Positions 17,399-26,011 are shown, numbered from the stretch's first letter. The stretch is DNA of 64,000 nt from Actinopolyspora mzabensis (GCF_900101095.1 NZ_FNFM01000008.1:124001-188000); one strand, 5' to 3'. The notes: generated by a model from the sequence alone, not told the origin. Program-made: numbers and translations.

Positions 17399-18475
17399 TT
17401 GCACAACACCGGTTCCGGAGGAACGACGCCCCGCAGGGGATTCTGGTACCTCCTCGCGGCAGCAACCACCACTCTGCTGCTGGTCACGCCCTCCTCGGCG
17501 TCCGACCACCGACGTCCTCCGCACGCGGGTGGCGCGGAGTGGGTGGGCTCCTGGGCCGCGGCCGTGACTCCGCCGGACAGCCGCCCGGAGACCCAGCACT
17601 TCGAAAATCAGACGCTGCGCCAGGTCGTGCACCTGTCGGTGGGCGGTGACCGGTTCCGGCTGCGCCTGACGAACGTCCACGGCACGAAACCACTGTCCGT
17701 GGGAGCGGTGACGGTGACCCCGCGCCGGGGTGGCCGGGGAACCCCGAGCATCGACCCCGCGGCCGCGGTGCCGGTGACGTTCGACGGTCGGTCCGCCACC
17801 ACGGTTCCGGCGGGCGCGGAGTGGGTCTCGGACCCGGTCGAACTGGAGGTGGCCGACAACAGCGACCTCGTGGTCAGCCTGCATCTTCCCGAATCCACCG
17901 GGCGGGCCTCGGTGCACTACGAAGGCAGGTCGACCACCTTCCTCGCGCCGGGCGACGCCACGAACGGTTCGGGGAGGAGCTACGAGCCCATCGGCACGGC
18001 ACGCTACTTCCTGGACGGCATCGACGTCCGCAGCCGTTCGGCGGGTTCGGTGGTGTTCTTCGGCGACTCGATCACCGACGGCGTGAAGTCGACGGTCGAC
18101 GCCAACCACCGCTACCCGGACGTGGTCGCGGACCGGCTGCTGCGACGTCCGGAACCGCGCGAACTCATCGGCGTCTACGAACAACTGATCGCCCGGGCGC
18201 ACGAGGCCGGTATCCGCGTCGTGGGCGGAACGATCACACCGTTCGAGGGCGCACCGCGCTACAACGCCGCGGGTGAGGCCGATCGGCTTGCCGTCAACGA
18301 GTGGATCCGCGAGTCCGGAGCGTTCGACGCCGTGGTGGACTTCGACGCCGCGGTGCGGGATCCGGGGCATCCGAGCAGGCTGGCGCCTCGCTACGACACG
18401 GGTGACCACGTGCATCCGAACGACGCCGGGTTGGCGGCCATGGCCCGGGCCGTCGAGGCACGGGAACTGTACTGA
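17399..18475 (+). CDS. Secreted SGNH/GDSL hydrolase with internal deletion
   Basis: This 358-residue protein has a signal peptide (YLLAAATTTLLLVTPSSAS), an N-terminal beta-sandwich-like region (GSWAAAVTPPD onward) and an SGNH hydrolase domain. Block I with the nucleophile is FFGDSITDG near residue 225, and block V with the catalytic pair is GDHVHPNDAG near residue 340. Between them VVADRLLRRP runs straight into RELIGVYEQLIARAHEAGI. The usual block II (Gly) and block III (GxND Asn) segments, roughly 60-70 residues, are missing near 18141-18165. The frame stays open, so it may be expressed, but the oxyanion hole would be lost. TTG start with GAGGT upstream. Confidence 0.82.
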   Translation: MHNTGSGGTTPRRGFWYLLAAATTTLLLVTPSSASDHRRPPHAGGAEWVGSWAAAVTPPDSRPETQHFENQTLRQVVHLSVGGDRFRLRLTNVHGTKPLSVGAVTVTPRRGGRGTPSIDPAAAVPVTFDGRSATTVPAGAEWVSDPVELEVADNSDLVVSLHLPESTGRASVHYEGRSTTFLAPGDATNGSGRSYEPIGTARYFLDGIDVRSRSAGSVVFFGDSITDGVKSTVDANHRYPDVVADRLLRRPEPRELIGVYEQLIARAHEAGIRVVGGTITPFEGAPRYNAAGEADRLAVNEWIRESGAFDAVVDFDAAVRDPGHPSRLAPRYDTGDHVHPNDAGLAAMARAVEARELY

Positions 18476-18524
18476 GCGATCATTCCCGACGGGTTGGCGG
18501 GGTGATTCGGCGAGCGGGATGACT

Positions 18525-18566
18525 CGGTTGGCGGGGCCTCCACCTCACGAGAGGCACCGCCAACCG
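18525..18566 (+). terminator. Probable terminator after the SGNH gene
   Basis: Ten-base perfect arms (CGGTTGGCGG at 18525-18534 and its complement at 18557-18566) enclose a loop that itself has a CCTC/GAGG stem. It lies 50 bases after the stop. There is no T-run, which is usual in high-GC actinomycetes. Confidence 0.6.
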
Positions 18567-18674
18567 GGATCCCGGCAACAGGGGGAACTCGTTCCCGCCG
18601 GTGGGCACAAGCGCTTGCTTGCCCGTGGCACACGCCCGCGTCATGCCGGATCCCGGTCTGGCAGGGTTGCCGGT

Positions 18675-18929
18675 ATGACTGGGCCCGAACACTTCAAGAC
18701 CGCGCAACGCCTGCTGGCCGAAGCACCGGAGCAGCACGACCAGGACAAGGAACGCACCTACGTGGCCTATGCCCAGGCGCACGCCACGCTCGCGCACGCC
18801 GCGGCGACCGCCCAGGCGGGAGGACCGATCTTCAACGAGGACGGCGAGTTCGTGATCGGCGGAATGACCGAGCCGCAGGAAGCGGCCTGGAAAACCGTGC
18901 TCGATCCGGAAGGGACCGCAACGGAATAA
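18675..18929 (+). CDS. Small conserved-looking protein of unknown function
   Basis: This 84-residue soluble, acidic protein has no membrane segment. It has a helical N terminus (EHFKTAQRLLAEA, then an AYAQAHATLAHAAATAQ helix) and a C-terminal GEFVIGGMTEPQEAAW stretch. Similar short proteins, with a tetratricopeptide-like AQAHATLA helix, occur in actinobacteria and their phages, from memory. ATG at 18675 is weakly preceded by GGG. No function can be given. Confidence 0.6.
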   Translation: MTGPEHFKTAQRLLAEAPEQHDQDKERTYVAYAQAHATLAHAAATAQAGGPIFNEDGEFVIGGMTEPQEAAWKTVLDPEGTATE

Positions 18930-19137
18930 CCGGATCGAAAAACACGTCCGAAACACGGCGGTGTCGCCGGGATCGCCGACCGGCACCGTCGCGATTTCCG
19001 ACGCGTTACGAATTCGTTGTGCCGGACTCCGGGAAAGCGATGGGGACGCCGAGTCCCGCCGCCGGACTACTGAATCAATTCATCGCCGGTACGGCACGCG
19101 GTGGTTCACTCCGATCCCGCTGTTACACTGACCCACC

Positions 19138-19338
19138 GTGTCCGACCCGACGGGAAATTCCGAGAAGACGACCAGGATCTGGTCCAGCGCGGCGGCTTTC
19201 CTCTTTTTCGGCGTGGCGCTGGCGATGGGAATTCTGCACATTCTCACCCCGCGGAATTACGCGACCGTCATAGGCCCGTTCCTGGTGTTCGGCTTCTGTT
19301 TCCTGACGCTCTGGCTGAGCGTGCAGAAGACCCGCTGA
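19138..19338 (+). CDS. Small two-helix membrane protein, probably leaderless
   Basis: This 66-residue protein has a short polar N terminus and two membrane helices (AAAFLFFGVALAMGILHIL and TVIGPFLVFGFCFLTLWLSV). GTG at 19138 lacks a ribosome site. A TACACT box (19124-19129) lies eight bases before it, so the mRNA is probably leaderless. I do not recognise the family. Confidence 0.65.
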   Translation: MSDPTGNSEKTTRIWSSAAAFLFFGVALAMGILHILTPRNYATVIGPFLVFGFCFLTLWLSVQKTR

Positions 19339-19521
19339 GTCCGCGATGTCGGGCACAACTCCGGTTCCCGCCCCGGACTCGTGGACCGCTTGGCTCGCGG
19401 GGCGCCCGAGACCTGAAAGCCCCGTACGAACTGACTCCCGCCCCGTGCTGCCGGAGGAGGTTCGACCTGCGACCGCCCGGCCTGCCGGTGACGGCCTTCC
19501 CGCACGGCGGAACGCCGTGAA

Positions 19522-19555
19522 GGTGGTGGCGATTTCGCGCGAAATCGCCACCACC
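19522..19555. repeat. 34-bp perfect palindrome (repeat family A) between convergent genes
   Basis: GGTGGTGGCGATTTCGC at 19522-19538 is followed directly by its exact complement at 19539-19555. The core ATTTCGCGCGAAAT is shared with ten other intergenic copies in the window. It lies between a plus-strand gene ending at 19338 and the minus-strand MFS gene ending at 19614, so it could end transcription from both sides. Confidence 0.85.
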
Positions 19556-19613
19556 CCGGCCATGACCGGTGCCGGCTCCGCGCCTTCGATCGTCTCCCGT
19601 CGGGCGCGAGGAT

Positions 19614-20951
19614 TCAGGCGTGCTGGACGGCCGGTTCACTTTCCGTCGTGGGCTGCTCGCCGCTGTGCCCACCGCGCAGGGTGAGTGCCACGATCCCGGA
19701 GACCGCGCAACCCAGCCCGAGATACAGCGCCACCCAGTACCACCCGCCGTCGCCGAGAGCGACCAAGGCGGTCGCGATGAACGGGGTGAACCCGCCCGCG
19801 ATCGCGCTCGCGACCTGGTAGCCCATCCCGGCACCGCTGTAGCGGTGCTCGGCGCCGAACATCTCGGTGAACAGCGGCTGCTGTACGCAGACGATCATGT
19901 CGTGAGCGACGTTGACCAGGATCACCGAGGTGATCAGGAGCAGAATCAGGGAGCCGGACTCGATCGCGAGGAAGTACGGCACGGTGGCGACGGCGCCCGC
20001 CCCGGCGCCGAACAGGAAGACCGGCTTGCGCCCGAACCGATCCGACAACCACGCGTACAGCGGGATGGTCGCGATACCGATGGCACCCACCACGAGGCCG
20101 ATGTTGAGCATGAACCCGGAGCTGAAGTCGTGCTGTTCGGTGGCGTACGACAGGGCGAAGGTCGTGACGATGTACATCGTGAGCAGCTCACCGAGCCGCA
20201 TGCCGAAGATCTGGAAGAACGCGGCCGGGTGCTTGCGCAGCGCGTCGAGCACGGGGAGCTTGCGGCCCCGGTCGGTCCGCTTGGCGACGTTCTCGGTGAA
20301 CTCCTCGCTCTCCGGCACCCCGGCCCGGATCCACAGCGCCACTGCCACCAGCACCGCGCTGAGCAGGAACGGCACGCGCCATCCCCAGGTCTGGAACGCG
20401 GTGGCGCTGAGGACTGCCTGCAGGAGGCCGACCAGGCCCGTGGCGACGATCAGCGCCACCGAATACCCCACCTGGACACCGCTGCTGTAGAAGGCCCGCA
20501 GCTTGCGTGGGGCGTGCTCCACGGACATGAGCGCCGCACCGCTCCACTCACCACCGACCGCGATTCCCTGCAGGGCGCGAAGGAGCACCAGCAGCAACGG
20601 CGCGAGCCAGCCGATGCCATCGTAGGTGGGCAGCACGCCGATCAGCGCGGTGGCGGCACCCATGATCGAGACTGTCCAGACGAGGGTGCGGGTGCGTCCG
20701 ACCTTGTCGCCGAAGTGGCCGAAAACGACACTCCCCAGCGGGCGGAAGACGAACCCGACGCCGAACGTGGCGAAAGCGGCCAGCGTACCCGCCACCGGAC
20801 TGACGCCGGGGAAGAAAGCCTCGTTGAACACGATCGCGGCGACGATCCCGTAGACGAGGAAGTCGTACCACTCGACAACCGCCCCGATGAAGGCACCGAA
20901 GGCCGCTCGGGTCTGGTTGCCCCGGTTCGGCCGCTCCGCCGTACCCGTCAT
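19614..20951 (-). CDS. MFS transporter, metabolite:H+ symporter (shikimate/quinate type)
   Basis: This 445-residue protein has 12 predicted membrane segments. It carries the MHS subfamily marks: GAVVEWYDFLVYG near the start and the loop 2-3 motif GHFGDKVGRTRTL, with RALQGIAVGGEWSGAAL after TM4. These match ShiA/KgtP-like proton symporters. Its place next to an MDR dehydrogenase, an IclR regulator and a QsuB-like dehydratase suggests quinate, shikimate or dehydroshikimate as substrate. ATG at 20951 follows AGGAGG. The divergent promoter region carries the same inverted repeats as iclR. Confidence 0.85.
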   Translation of the reverse strand: MTGTAERPNRGNQTRAAFGAFIGAVVEWYDFLVYGIVAAIVFNEAFFPGVSPVAGTLAAFATFGVGFVFRPLGSVVFGHFGDKVGRTRTLVWTVSIMGAATALIGVLPTYDGIGWLAPLLLVLLRALQGIAVGGEWSGAALMSVEHAPRKLRAFYSSGVQVGYSVALIVATGLVGLLQAVLSATAFQTWGWRVPFLLSAVLVAVALWIRAGVPESEEFTENVAKRTDRGRKLPVLDALRKHPAAFFQIFGMRLGELLTMYIVTTFALSYATEQHDFSSGFMLNIGLVVGAIGIATIPLYAWLSDRFGRKPVFLFGAGAGAVATVPYFLAIESGSLILLLITSVILVNVAHDMIVCVQQPLFTEMFGAEHRYSGAGMGYQVASAIAGGFTPFIATALVALGDGGWYWVALYLGLGCAVSGIVALTLRGGHSGEQPTTESEPAVQHA

Positions 20952-20974
20952 ATGAACCTCCTGCTGTGCATATA

Positions 20975-20990
20975 ACGCACTTCCGTGCGT
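20975..20990. promoter_or_regulatory. IclR-like operator before the transporter
   Basis: ACGCAC-TTCC-GTGCGT is an inverted repeat 24 bases upstream of the transporter start. The half-site ACGCAC recurs in the operator near iclR (22962-22978) and before the dehydrogenase (21113 and 21132). Confidence 0.55.
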
Positions 20991-21112
20991 TTGTTGCATA
21001 GATGGTTAACTGCCCATAACCGCTCGTCAAGAGATGAAGACGAATTCAGCAGAGCCGACAAATCTCAGCAGCAGTATGCACGGACGCGTATTTTCGCTAC
21101 ACTAGTCGTCAT

Positions 21113-21138
21113 ACGCACAAGTGAGCGCAATGCGCACA
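21113..21138. promoter_or_regulatory. Repeated ACGCACA half-sites before the MDR dehydrogenase
   Basis: ACGCACA (21113-21119) and GCGCACA (21132-21138) are direct half-sites 19 bases apart. They lie between the divergent transporter and dehydrogenase genes, the second just before the ribosome site of the dehydrogenase. Probably bound by the IclR protein of this cluster. Confidence 0.45.
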
Positions 21139-21148
21139 GGAGTGGGAC

Positions 21149-22123
21149 ATGAAGGCAGCTGCGTTGCTCGAGCCGGGAAACATCGGGCTTATCGACACCG
21201 CGGAGCCGAACTGCGGCACGGAGGACGTCGTCCTCCGCATGCTCGGGGTCGGCCTCTGCGGCACGGACATGGGAGTGGTCCGGGGCGAGCGAACAGCTCC
21301 CCGACACCCCTGGGTACTCGGTCACGAAGGGGTCGGCGAGATCGTGGCCGTCGGAGATTCCGTCGACAACAGCCACCTCGGCAGACGGGTCGCGCTCGAA
21401 CCGAACTACTGCTGCCTACGCTGCCGCGAGTGCAAGAGCGGGTTCACCTCGGGATGCTCCGATCGCATCGCGGTCGGACTCGGCACTCCGGGGGTACTGT
21501 CCGAGTACGTCGCAGCACCGGCCGAGTTCGTCCACCCGGCGGCTGATCACGTGAACGTTCGCGACCTCGTCTGCGCCGAGCCGCTGACCGTGGCACGCTC
21601 GGCCGTGCGACGTTCGGGAGTCACCACCGACGACCGATGCCTGGTCGTGGGTGCCGGCTCGCAGGGCCTGTTCCTCTGCGTCTGGCTGGTCGCCGCGGGC
21701 ATCACACCGTTCGTGCAGGAACCGCATCCGGGCAGGCACGAGCTGGCACTCTCGCTGGGCGCGCTCCCCATCGAGCGGGCCGACGGGCACGTGGACCACG
21801 TCTTCGAGACCTCCGGAGTACCTTCGGCCCTCGGAACGGCCTTACGGCACGCGGTGGCGGGCGCGACCGTCACGCTCATCGGGATGGGTGGCGAACCGCT
21901 CGGGCTCAGCGAGCGGCACGTGGTGAACCGGCAACTGTCGCTGGTCGGTTCCCTGATCTACGACCATCCCGACGACTTCGCCGACACCATCGACGCCCTC
22001 GGCGGGTTGGCCCCGCGCCGTGTACTGGGCGCGGAGTTCGGTCTCGCGGACACGGCCGCGGCATTCGACGCCGTCGCCGCGACCTCGGGAAAGGTGTGGG
22101 TCAACATCGATGGCGCCGCCTGA
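21149..22123 (+). CDS. Zinc-dependent medium-chain dehydrogenase
   Basis: This 324-residue MDR-family protein has the catalytic-zinc residues in GVGLCGTDMG (Cys) and LGHEGVGEIVAVGD (His, Glu). The structural-zinc-like cluster is CCLRCRECKSGFTSGC. A Rossmann dinucleotide site is seen at LVVGAGSQGLFLCVWL. The Cys-rich lobe and length resemble glucose/sorbitol-type dehydrogenases. Placed in the quinate/shikimate cluster, it could oxidise quinate or shikimate, but the usual enzymes for that step belong to other families, so this is inference. It is probably controlled by the IclR-like operators upstream. Confidence 0.78.
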   Translation: MKAAALLEPGNIGLIDTAEPNCGTEDVVLRMLGVGLCGTDMGVVRGERTAPRHPWVLGHEGVGEIVAVGDSVDNSHLGRRVALEPNYCCLRCRECKSGFTSGCSDRIAVGLGTPGVLSEYVAAPAEFVHPAADHVNVRDLVCAEPLTVARSAVRRSGVTTDDRCLVVGAGSQGLFLCVWLVAAGITPFVQEPHPGRHELALSLGALPIERADGHVDHVFETSGVPSALGTALRHAVAGATVTLIGMGGEPLGLSERHVVNRQLSLVGSLIYDHPDDFADTIDALGGLAPRRVLGAEFGLADTAAAFDAVAATSGKVWVNIDGAA

Positions 22124-22133
22124 GCCCACCGCT

Positions 22134-22934
22134 TCACCCAGCCGCCGAGCTGACCAGGTCGGCCTCGATGAGCCGAACGGTGCGCAGGATCATGGGAACG
22201 TAGTCCCGTTCGACGAGCTCCGGCGTGGTCCGTCCGGCATGCACCGATACGTTGGCCGCGGCCACGACGCGCCCCGCGCGGTCGCGCACCGGCGCGGCCG
22301 CACCACGCAGCCCCTCCTCGATCTCCGAATCGACCAGTGCCCACCCCTGTGCTCGGGCCTTCTCGATCTCGGCGCGCAGCGTGTCCACGTCACCGACGGT
22401 GCGGCTGGTCTTCCGTTCCAGGTGCAGGTACGCGAGACGCTCCTCGAGCTCGGCTTCGGGCAGTCCGGCCAACAACACCCGCCCCATCGAGGTCGCGTAC
22501 GCGTCGAAGCGCGTGCCGACGTCGATCTTCACGGCGGCCAGCCGGGTACTCGGCACCAGCGCGACGTAGACGATCTCGTTGCCCTCGAGCACAGCCAGCG
22601 CGGCGGTCTCGTTCAGCTCCCGCGCGAGCCACCGCAAATGCGGCTGCGCCAGTTCCGGAAGAGCCAGGCTCGACAGGTAGGAGTACCCGAGATCGAGCAC
22701 CCGAGGGGTGAGCTCGAACGTGCGACCGTCGGACGAGACATAGCCGAGATCGGCGAGCGTGAGCAACAGCCGACGCGCCGTAGCTCGATCGAGGCCGGTC
22801 TCCCGCGAAACCTCACCGAGGGTCTGAACGGGACGTTCCGCATCGAACGTCCGAATGACCGCGAGCACCCGCGCGACGGACTGCACGAAATGCGGCCCGT
22901 ACTCCTCGCGTCCGTTCACCACCGGTTCGGCCAC
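22134..22934 (-). CDS. IclR-family transcriptional regulator
   Basis: This 266-residue protein has an N-terminal winged HTH (FVQSVARVLAVIRTF, then GEVSRETGLDRATARRLLLTLADLGYV) and a C-terminal effector-binding domain (MGRVLLAGLP, VDSEIEEGLRGAAAPVRDRAGRVVAAANVSVHAGR). It resembles PcaR/PobR-type regulators of aromatic catabolism. GTG at 22934 is chosen because GGGAGG lies seven bases upstream; the frame is open to 22973. A perfect inverted repeat lies just upstream. It is convergent with the dehydrogenase and divergent from qsuB. Confidence 0.87.
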   Translation of the reverse strand: MAEPVVNGREEYGPHFVQSVARVLAVIRTFDAERPVQTLGEVSRETGLDRATARRLLLTLADLGYVSSDGRTFELTPRVLDLGYSYLSSLALPELAQPHLRWLARELNETAALAVLEGNEIVYVALVPSTRLAAVKIDVGTRFDAYATSMGRVLLAGLPEAELEERLAYLHLERKTSRTVGDVDTLRAEIEKARAQGWALVDSEIEEGLRGAAAPVRDRAGRVVAAANVSVHAGRTTPELVERDYVPMILRTVRLIEADLVSSAAG

Positions 22935-22961
22935 ACCCGGGACCTCCCACCTCGCACAGCT

Positions 22962-22978
22962 TGTGCGTACCACGCACA
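22962..22978. promoter_or_regulatory. Inverted-repeat operator between iclR and qsuB
   Basis: TGTGCGT-ACC-ACGCACA is a perfect 7-base inverted repeat with a 3-base spacer, 27 bases before the iclR start and 57 before qsuB. Related half-sites occur at the transporter/dehydrogenase promoters, so one regulator probably controls the whole cluster. Confidence 0.65.
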
Positions 22979-23035
22979 GTCTAGCCGTCGGTTCAGCCCG
23001 CTCACCACATGCCTTCGACCCCCAGAGGAGTGCAC

Positions 23036-24907
23036 GTGAACAATCCTGTGCGCAAAACGATCGCGACCGTCTGCCTGTCCGGCATGCTGGACGACAAACT
23101 CCGCGCCAGTGCGGCCGCCGGTTTCGACGGGGTGGAGATCTTCGAGAACGACCTGGTCAACTCACATCTCTCCCCCGAAGGGATCCGCGACCGCTGCGCG
23201 GATCTCGGGCTGTCCATCGACATGTACCAACCGTTCCGCGACTTCGAAGCCCTGCCCGCCGAGCAGCACGAGACGAACCTGCGGCGGGCCGAGCGCAAGT
23301 TCGACCTGATGGAACGCCTCGGCACCGACACCATGCTGGTGTGCTCCACGCTGGCACCCCAGGCCATCGACGACGACGATCTGGCCGCCGAACAACTCCA
23401 CGCCCTGGCCACACGCGCCGCGCCCCGGGGAATCCGCGTCGCCTACGAAGCTCTCGCATGGGGACGGTTCGTCAACACCTGGGAGCACTCGTGGCGAATC
23501 GTGCACCAGGCCGACCACCCCAAGCTCGGGGTGTGCCTGGACAGCTTCCACATCCTGTCCAAGGATCCCCGTCCCACGGGAATCGCCACCATCGATCCGG
23601 AGAAACTGTTCTTCCTGCAGCTGGCCGACGCCCCGCCACCGGACATGAACCTACTGCGGTTGAGCAGGCACCACCGACTGTTCCCCGGCCAGGGCAGCTT
23701 CGACCTGACTCACTTCGTGGACCAGGTACTGGCCACGGGATACACCGGGCCACTGTCGCTCGAGGTCTTCAACGACGTCTTTCGCCAGAGCGACCCGGGC
23801 CCCGCCGCCCTCGACGCCATGCGCTCACTGCTTTCCCTGGAGGACGGAGTGGCGGCCCACGGTCCACGCGGGCCGTACCGGGTCGGCATCACGGAGCCGA
23901 CCCCCTCACCCGAGCTGTCCGGTTGGGCGTTCGCCGAACTCGACGTCGACGAACGCTCGGCAACGGAAATCACAACGACGTTGAGCGCGCTGGGTTTCGT
24001 ACACACCGGACAACACAGGTCCAAGCCCGTGCAGCTGTGGCAGCACGGTGACTGCAACGTCGTGCTGAACCGGACATCGGAGAAGACCTCCGAATGGGGA
24101 ACGGCCGAACTCGCCGGACTCGCGGTGGAAAGCCGCGCCCCCGACTCGTCCGCACAGCGTGCGCGGGAGCTACTCGCGCCGCGACTACCCACCCAACACG
24201 CGGACACAGAGGCCGAACTGCACACGAGCGCCACACCCGACGGCAAGCGGATCCACTTCTGCCGCACCGAGGGGGACGATCCGACGAGTTGGCGAACCGA
24301 TTTCACGGCAACCGGCACCCCGCCCGCCGGAGCTCCGGTCCTCGTCGACATCGACCACATCGCGGTGGCGGAGCCGTTCGACCACTTCGCCGAGTCGATG
24401 CTGTTCTACCGCTCGGTGTTCGACCTGCGGCCCCAGGCGGAGACCGAGTACGCCGCCCCGTTCGGGCTGGTACGCAGCCAGGCCCTCGGGAACCGCTCCG
24501 GCCGGATTCGCATCGCCATGCACGCGGCCGTACTGCGCCGCGGCGAGTGGGCGCCCGAGGTCCCCGATCCCGAGCACATCTCGTTCGGAACCGACGACAT
24601 CATCGGCGCCGCACGAAGCATGCGGGACAGCGGTGCGCCCATCCTGCGAATCCCGGAGAACTACTACGACGACCTCGACGCCCGCTACGTGCTCGACCCG
24701 GAGCTACTGTCCGAAATGCGCATGCTGAACATTCTCTACGATCGGGACGACCACGGTGAGTTCTTCCACTTCTGCACCGATCTGCTCGGCTCCCGGGTGT
24801 TCTTCGAGGTCGTGCAGCGCGTCGGCGACCACCGGGGCTACGGCGCGGCGAACACCCCCGTTCGCATGGCCGCCCATCGGCAGGCGCGGCTGCACCGAGC
24901 CACCTGA
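23036..24907 (+). CDS. qsuB: 3-Dehydroshikimate dehydratase fused to HPPD-like VOC domain (QsuB type)
   Basis: This 623-residue two-domain protein has an N-terminal AP-endonuclease/xylose-isomerase-like TIM barrel at about residues 1-285, with GFDGVEIFENDL, VAYEALAWGRFVNTWEHS, GVCLDSFHIL and LSLEVFND metal-site strands. The C-terminal half is a 4-hydroxyphenylpyruvate dioxygenase-like VOC domain at about residues 300-623, with a His-His-Glu iron site seen in DIDHIAVAEP, PEHISFGT and FFEVVQRVG. This fusion matches QsuB, which makes protocatechuate from 3-dehydroshikimate. GTG at 23036 has GAGGAG five bases upstream. No protocatechuate ring-cleavage genes are in the window. Confidence 0.88.
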   Translation: MNNPVRKTIATVCLSGMLDDKLRASAAAGFDGVEIFENDLVNSHLSPEGIRDRCADLGLSIDMYQPFRDFEALPAEQHETNLRRAERKFDLMERLGTDTMLVCSTLAPQAIDDDDLAAEQLHALATRAAPRGIRVAYEALAWGRFVNTWEHSWRIVHQADHPKLGVCLDSFHILSKDPRPTGIATIDPEKLFFLQLADAPPPDMNLLRLSRHHRLFPGQGSFDLTHFVDQVLATGYTGPLSLEVFNDVFRQSDPGPAALDAMRSLLSLEDGVAAHGPRGPYRVGITEPTPSPELSGWAFAELDVDERSATEITTTLSALGFVHTGQHRSKPVQLWQHGDCNVVLNRTSEKTSEWGTAELAGLAVESRAPDSSAQRARELLAPRLPTQHADTEAELHTSATPDGKRIHFCRTEGDDPTSWRTDFTATGTPPAGAPVLVDIDHIAVAEPFDHFAESMLFYRSVFDLRPQAETEYAAPFGLVRSQALGNRSGRIRIAMHAAVLRRGEWAPEVPDPEHISFGTDDIIGAARSMRDSGAPILRIPENYYDDLDARYVLDPELLSEMRMLNILYDRDDHGEFFHFCTDLLGSRVFFEVVQRVGDHRGYGAANTPVRMAAHRQARLHRAT

Positions 24908-25070
24908 TCGAAGTTCTCCGCTCGGATCCTCGGGTTGCTCGCTCGGCGGAATCTCTGGCACTGCTGTCGCCGCGGGGCGGAGCCACCGAGTAGGTGGAGC
25001 GATCTCTCTCGCCGGCACGAGGGGAAGGCGTCATTGAGCCGTGCGAATCACACTCTCCGCACCACGAGCC

Positions 25071-25090
25071 GCGATTTCTCGCGAAATCGC
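25071..25090. repeat. Repeat family A palindrome (one mismatch)
   Basis: GCGATTTCTCGCGAAATCGC, one mismatch from a perfect 20-base palindrome. It lies in the 271 bases after qsuB (24908-25178), which hold no gene that I can support. Confidence 0.8.
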
Positions 25091-25162
25091 CGCGCCGGCA
25101 CCGGGAGCGCCCCCGCACACGCACGGGTGAACCGTGCCGGTCGGGGCTCTCGGAAGGGATCA

Positions 25163-25189
25163 GGGAGCCCGCAAGGGATCAGGGCTCCC
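25163..25189 (-). terminator. Hairpin overlapping the end of a possible small gene
   Basis: Perfect 8-base arms GGGAGCCC (25163-25170) and GGGCTCCC (25182-25189) enclose an 11-base loop that contains the TGA of the minus-strand frame 25179-25439. It lies in a short tandem run of GGGATCAGG-like units. Confidence 0.5.
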
Positions 25190-25439
25190 GGAAAGGATCG
25201 GCCTCGAACGGAGTGCGCAGTCCGCGCATGGCCGCATCGCTGTGATCGGCGCTCGGAGCGGGTTGCTCCGGTAGCTCCCGGGTGTGGGCCGGTTCGAGGA
25301 ACTGAACCGTACTGACCGCCTCGGGAATGGGGGCGCGCCCGCGGGACGACGGCACCGGCCGGTTGGCCGTCTTGCCGTTGTGCTGCGGCCGAGCATGACG
25401 TGAGGGGGTTGTGATGCTGATAGTGCTCCTTCGAACCAC
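25179..25439 (-). CDS. Possible small protein, start codon unclear
   Basis: The minus-strand frame has natural-looking codon use and protein composition in its C-terminal two thirds (EAVSTVQFLEPAHTREL, then AAMRGLRTPFEADPF). An AAGGAG ribosome site is present at 25432-25427 but no ATG, GTG or TTG follows it at normal spacing, only ATC codons. The GTG at 25439 lies upstream of that site. Either the start is non-standard, the ribosome site is a coincidence, or the gene is decayed. No family recognised. Confidence 0.35.
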   Translation of the reverse strand: MVRRSTISITTPSRHARPQHNGKTANRPVPSSRGRAPIPEAVSTVQFLEPAHTRELPEQPAPSADHSDAAMRGLRTPFEADPFREP

Positions 25440-25566
25440 CCGGCCGACGCAACGATGGCCGAGCGGTCTGCGAGATGAGGACGGGCGCAGTCGGCGGCCC
25501 GAAACACCGGTGGCTCCCCATCCGAGCGGATGAGGAGCCACCGGAGGAAAAGCTCTGCGAAAGAAC

Positions 25567-25770
25567 TCAGAGCGCGCGGACGACGTCCGCCTGCGGACCC
25601 TTGCTGCCCTGGCTGGCTTCGTAGGTCACCTGCTGGTTCTCCTCCAGGGTGCGAAAGCCGGGGGCGTCAATGGCCGAGTAGTGCACGAAGATGTCCGGCC
25701 CGCCCTCGTCGGGGGCGATGAAGCCGAAGCCCTTTTCCGAGTTGAACCACTTCACGGTTCCCTGTGCCAT
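25567..25770 (-). CDS. cspA: Cold-shock protein (CspA family)
   Basis: This 67-residue single OB-fold cold-shock domain has both RNA-binding motifs: RNP1 KGFGFIAP and RNP2 DIFVHYSAI. CspA proteins melt RNA structure. ATG at 25770 follows AAGGAGACAGCC. A second cspA (34534-34737) differs at many positions. The 241 bases upstream to 26011 probably hold the promoter and 5' leader; they are AT-richer than average. Confidence 0.95.
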   Translation of the reverse strand: MAQGTVKWFNSEKGFGFIAPDEGGPDIFVHYSAIDAPGFRTLEENQQVTYEASQGSKGPQADVVRAL

Positions 25771-26011
25771 GGCTGTCTCCTTACGGGAGCTGGTATGACG
25801 GGTGAACGCACCTCGCGAACACCCGGGCCGGAAGATCTCAGACGGCAACTACTCCAGCTACAACCAAAGACAGCAGCTCGCCCGCATCAACATCCTGCGA
25901 GCGTGCACAAACACGGACCCAGAAATACGACGACCAAGTGCGACTGTACACGTTCACCACAGCGGCCGCCACGCCCACCCTCGACTTCCCACGAAACCGG
26001 CGAGCGACAAA

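Noticed and set aside
19569..20975. Plus-strand frame of 468 codons
   Set aside because: Antisense of the MFS transporter; no domain and no ribosome site.
23036..24907. A plain 4-hydroxyphenylpyruvate dioxygenase
   Set aside because: The HPPD-like half is preceded in frame by a full TIM-barrel isomerase-like domain, and the neighbours fit dehydroshikimate use.
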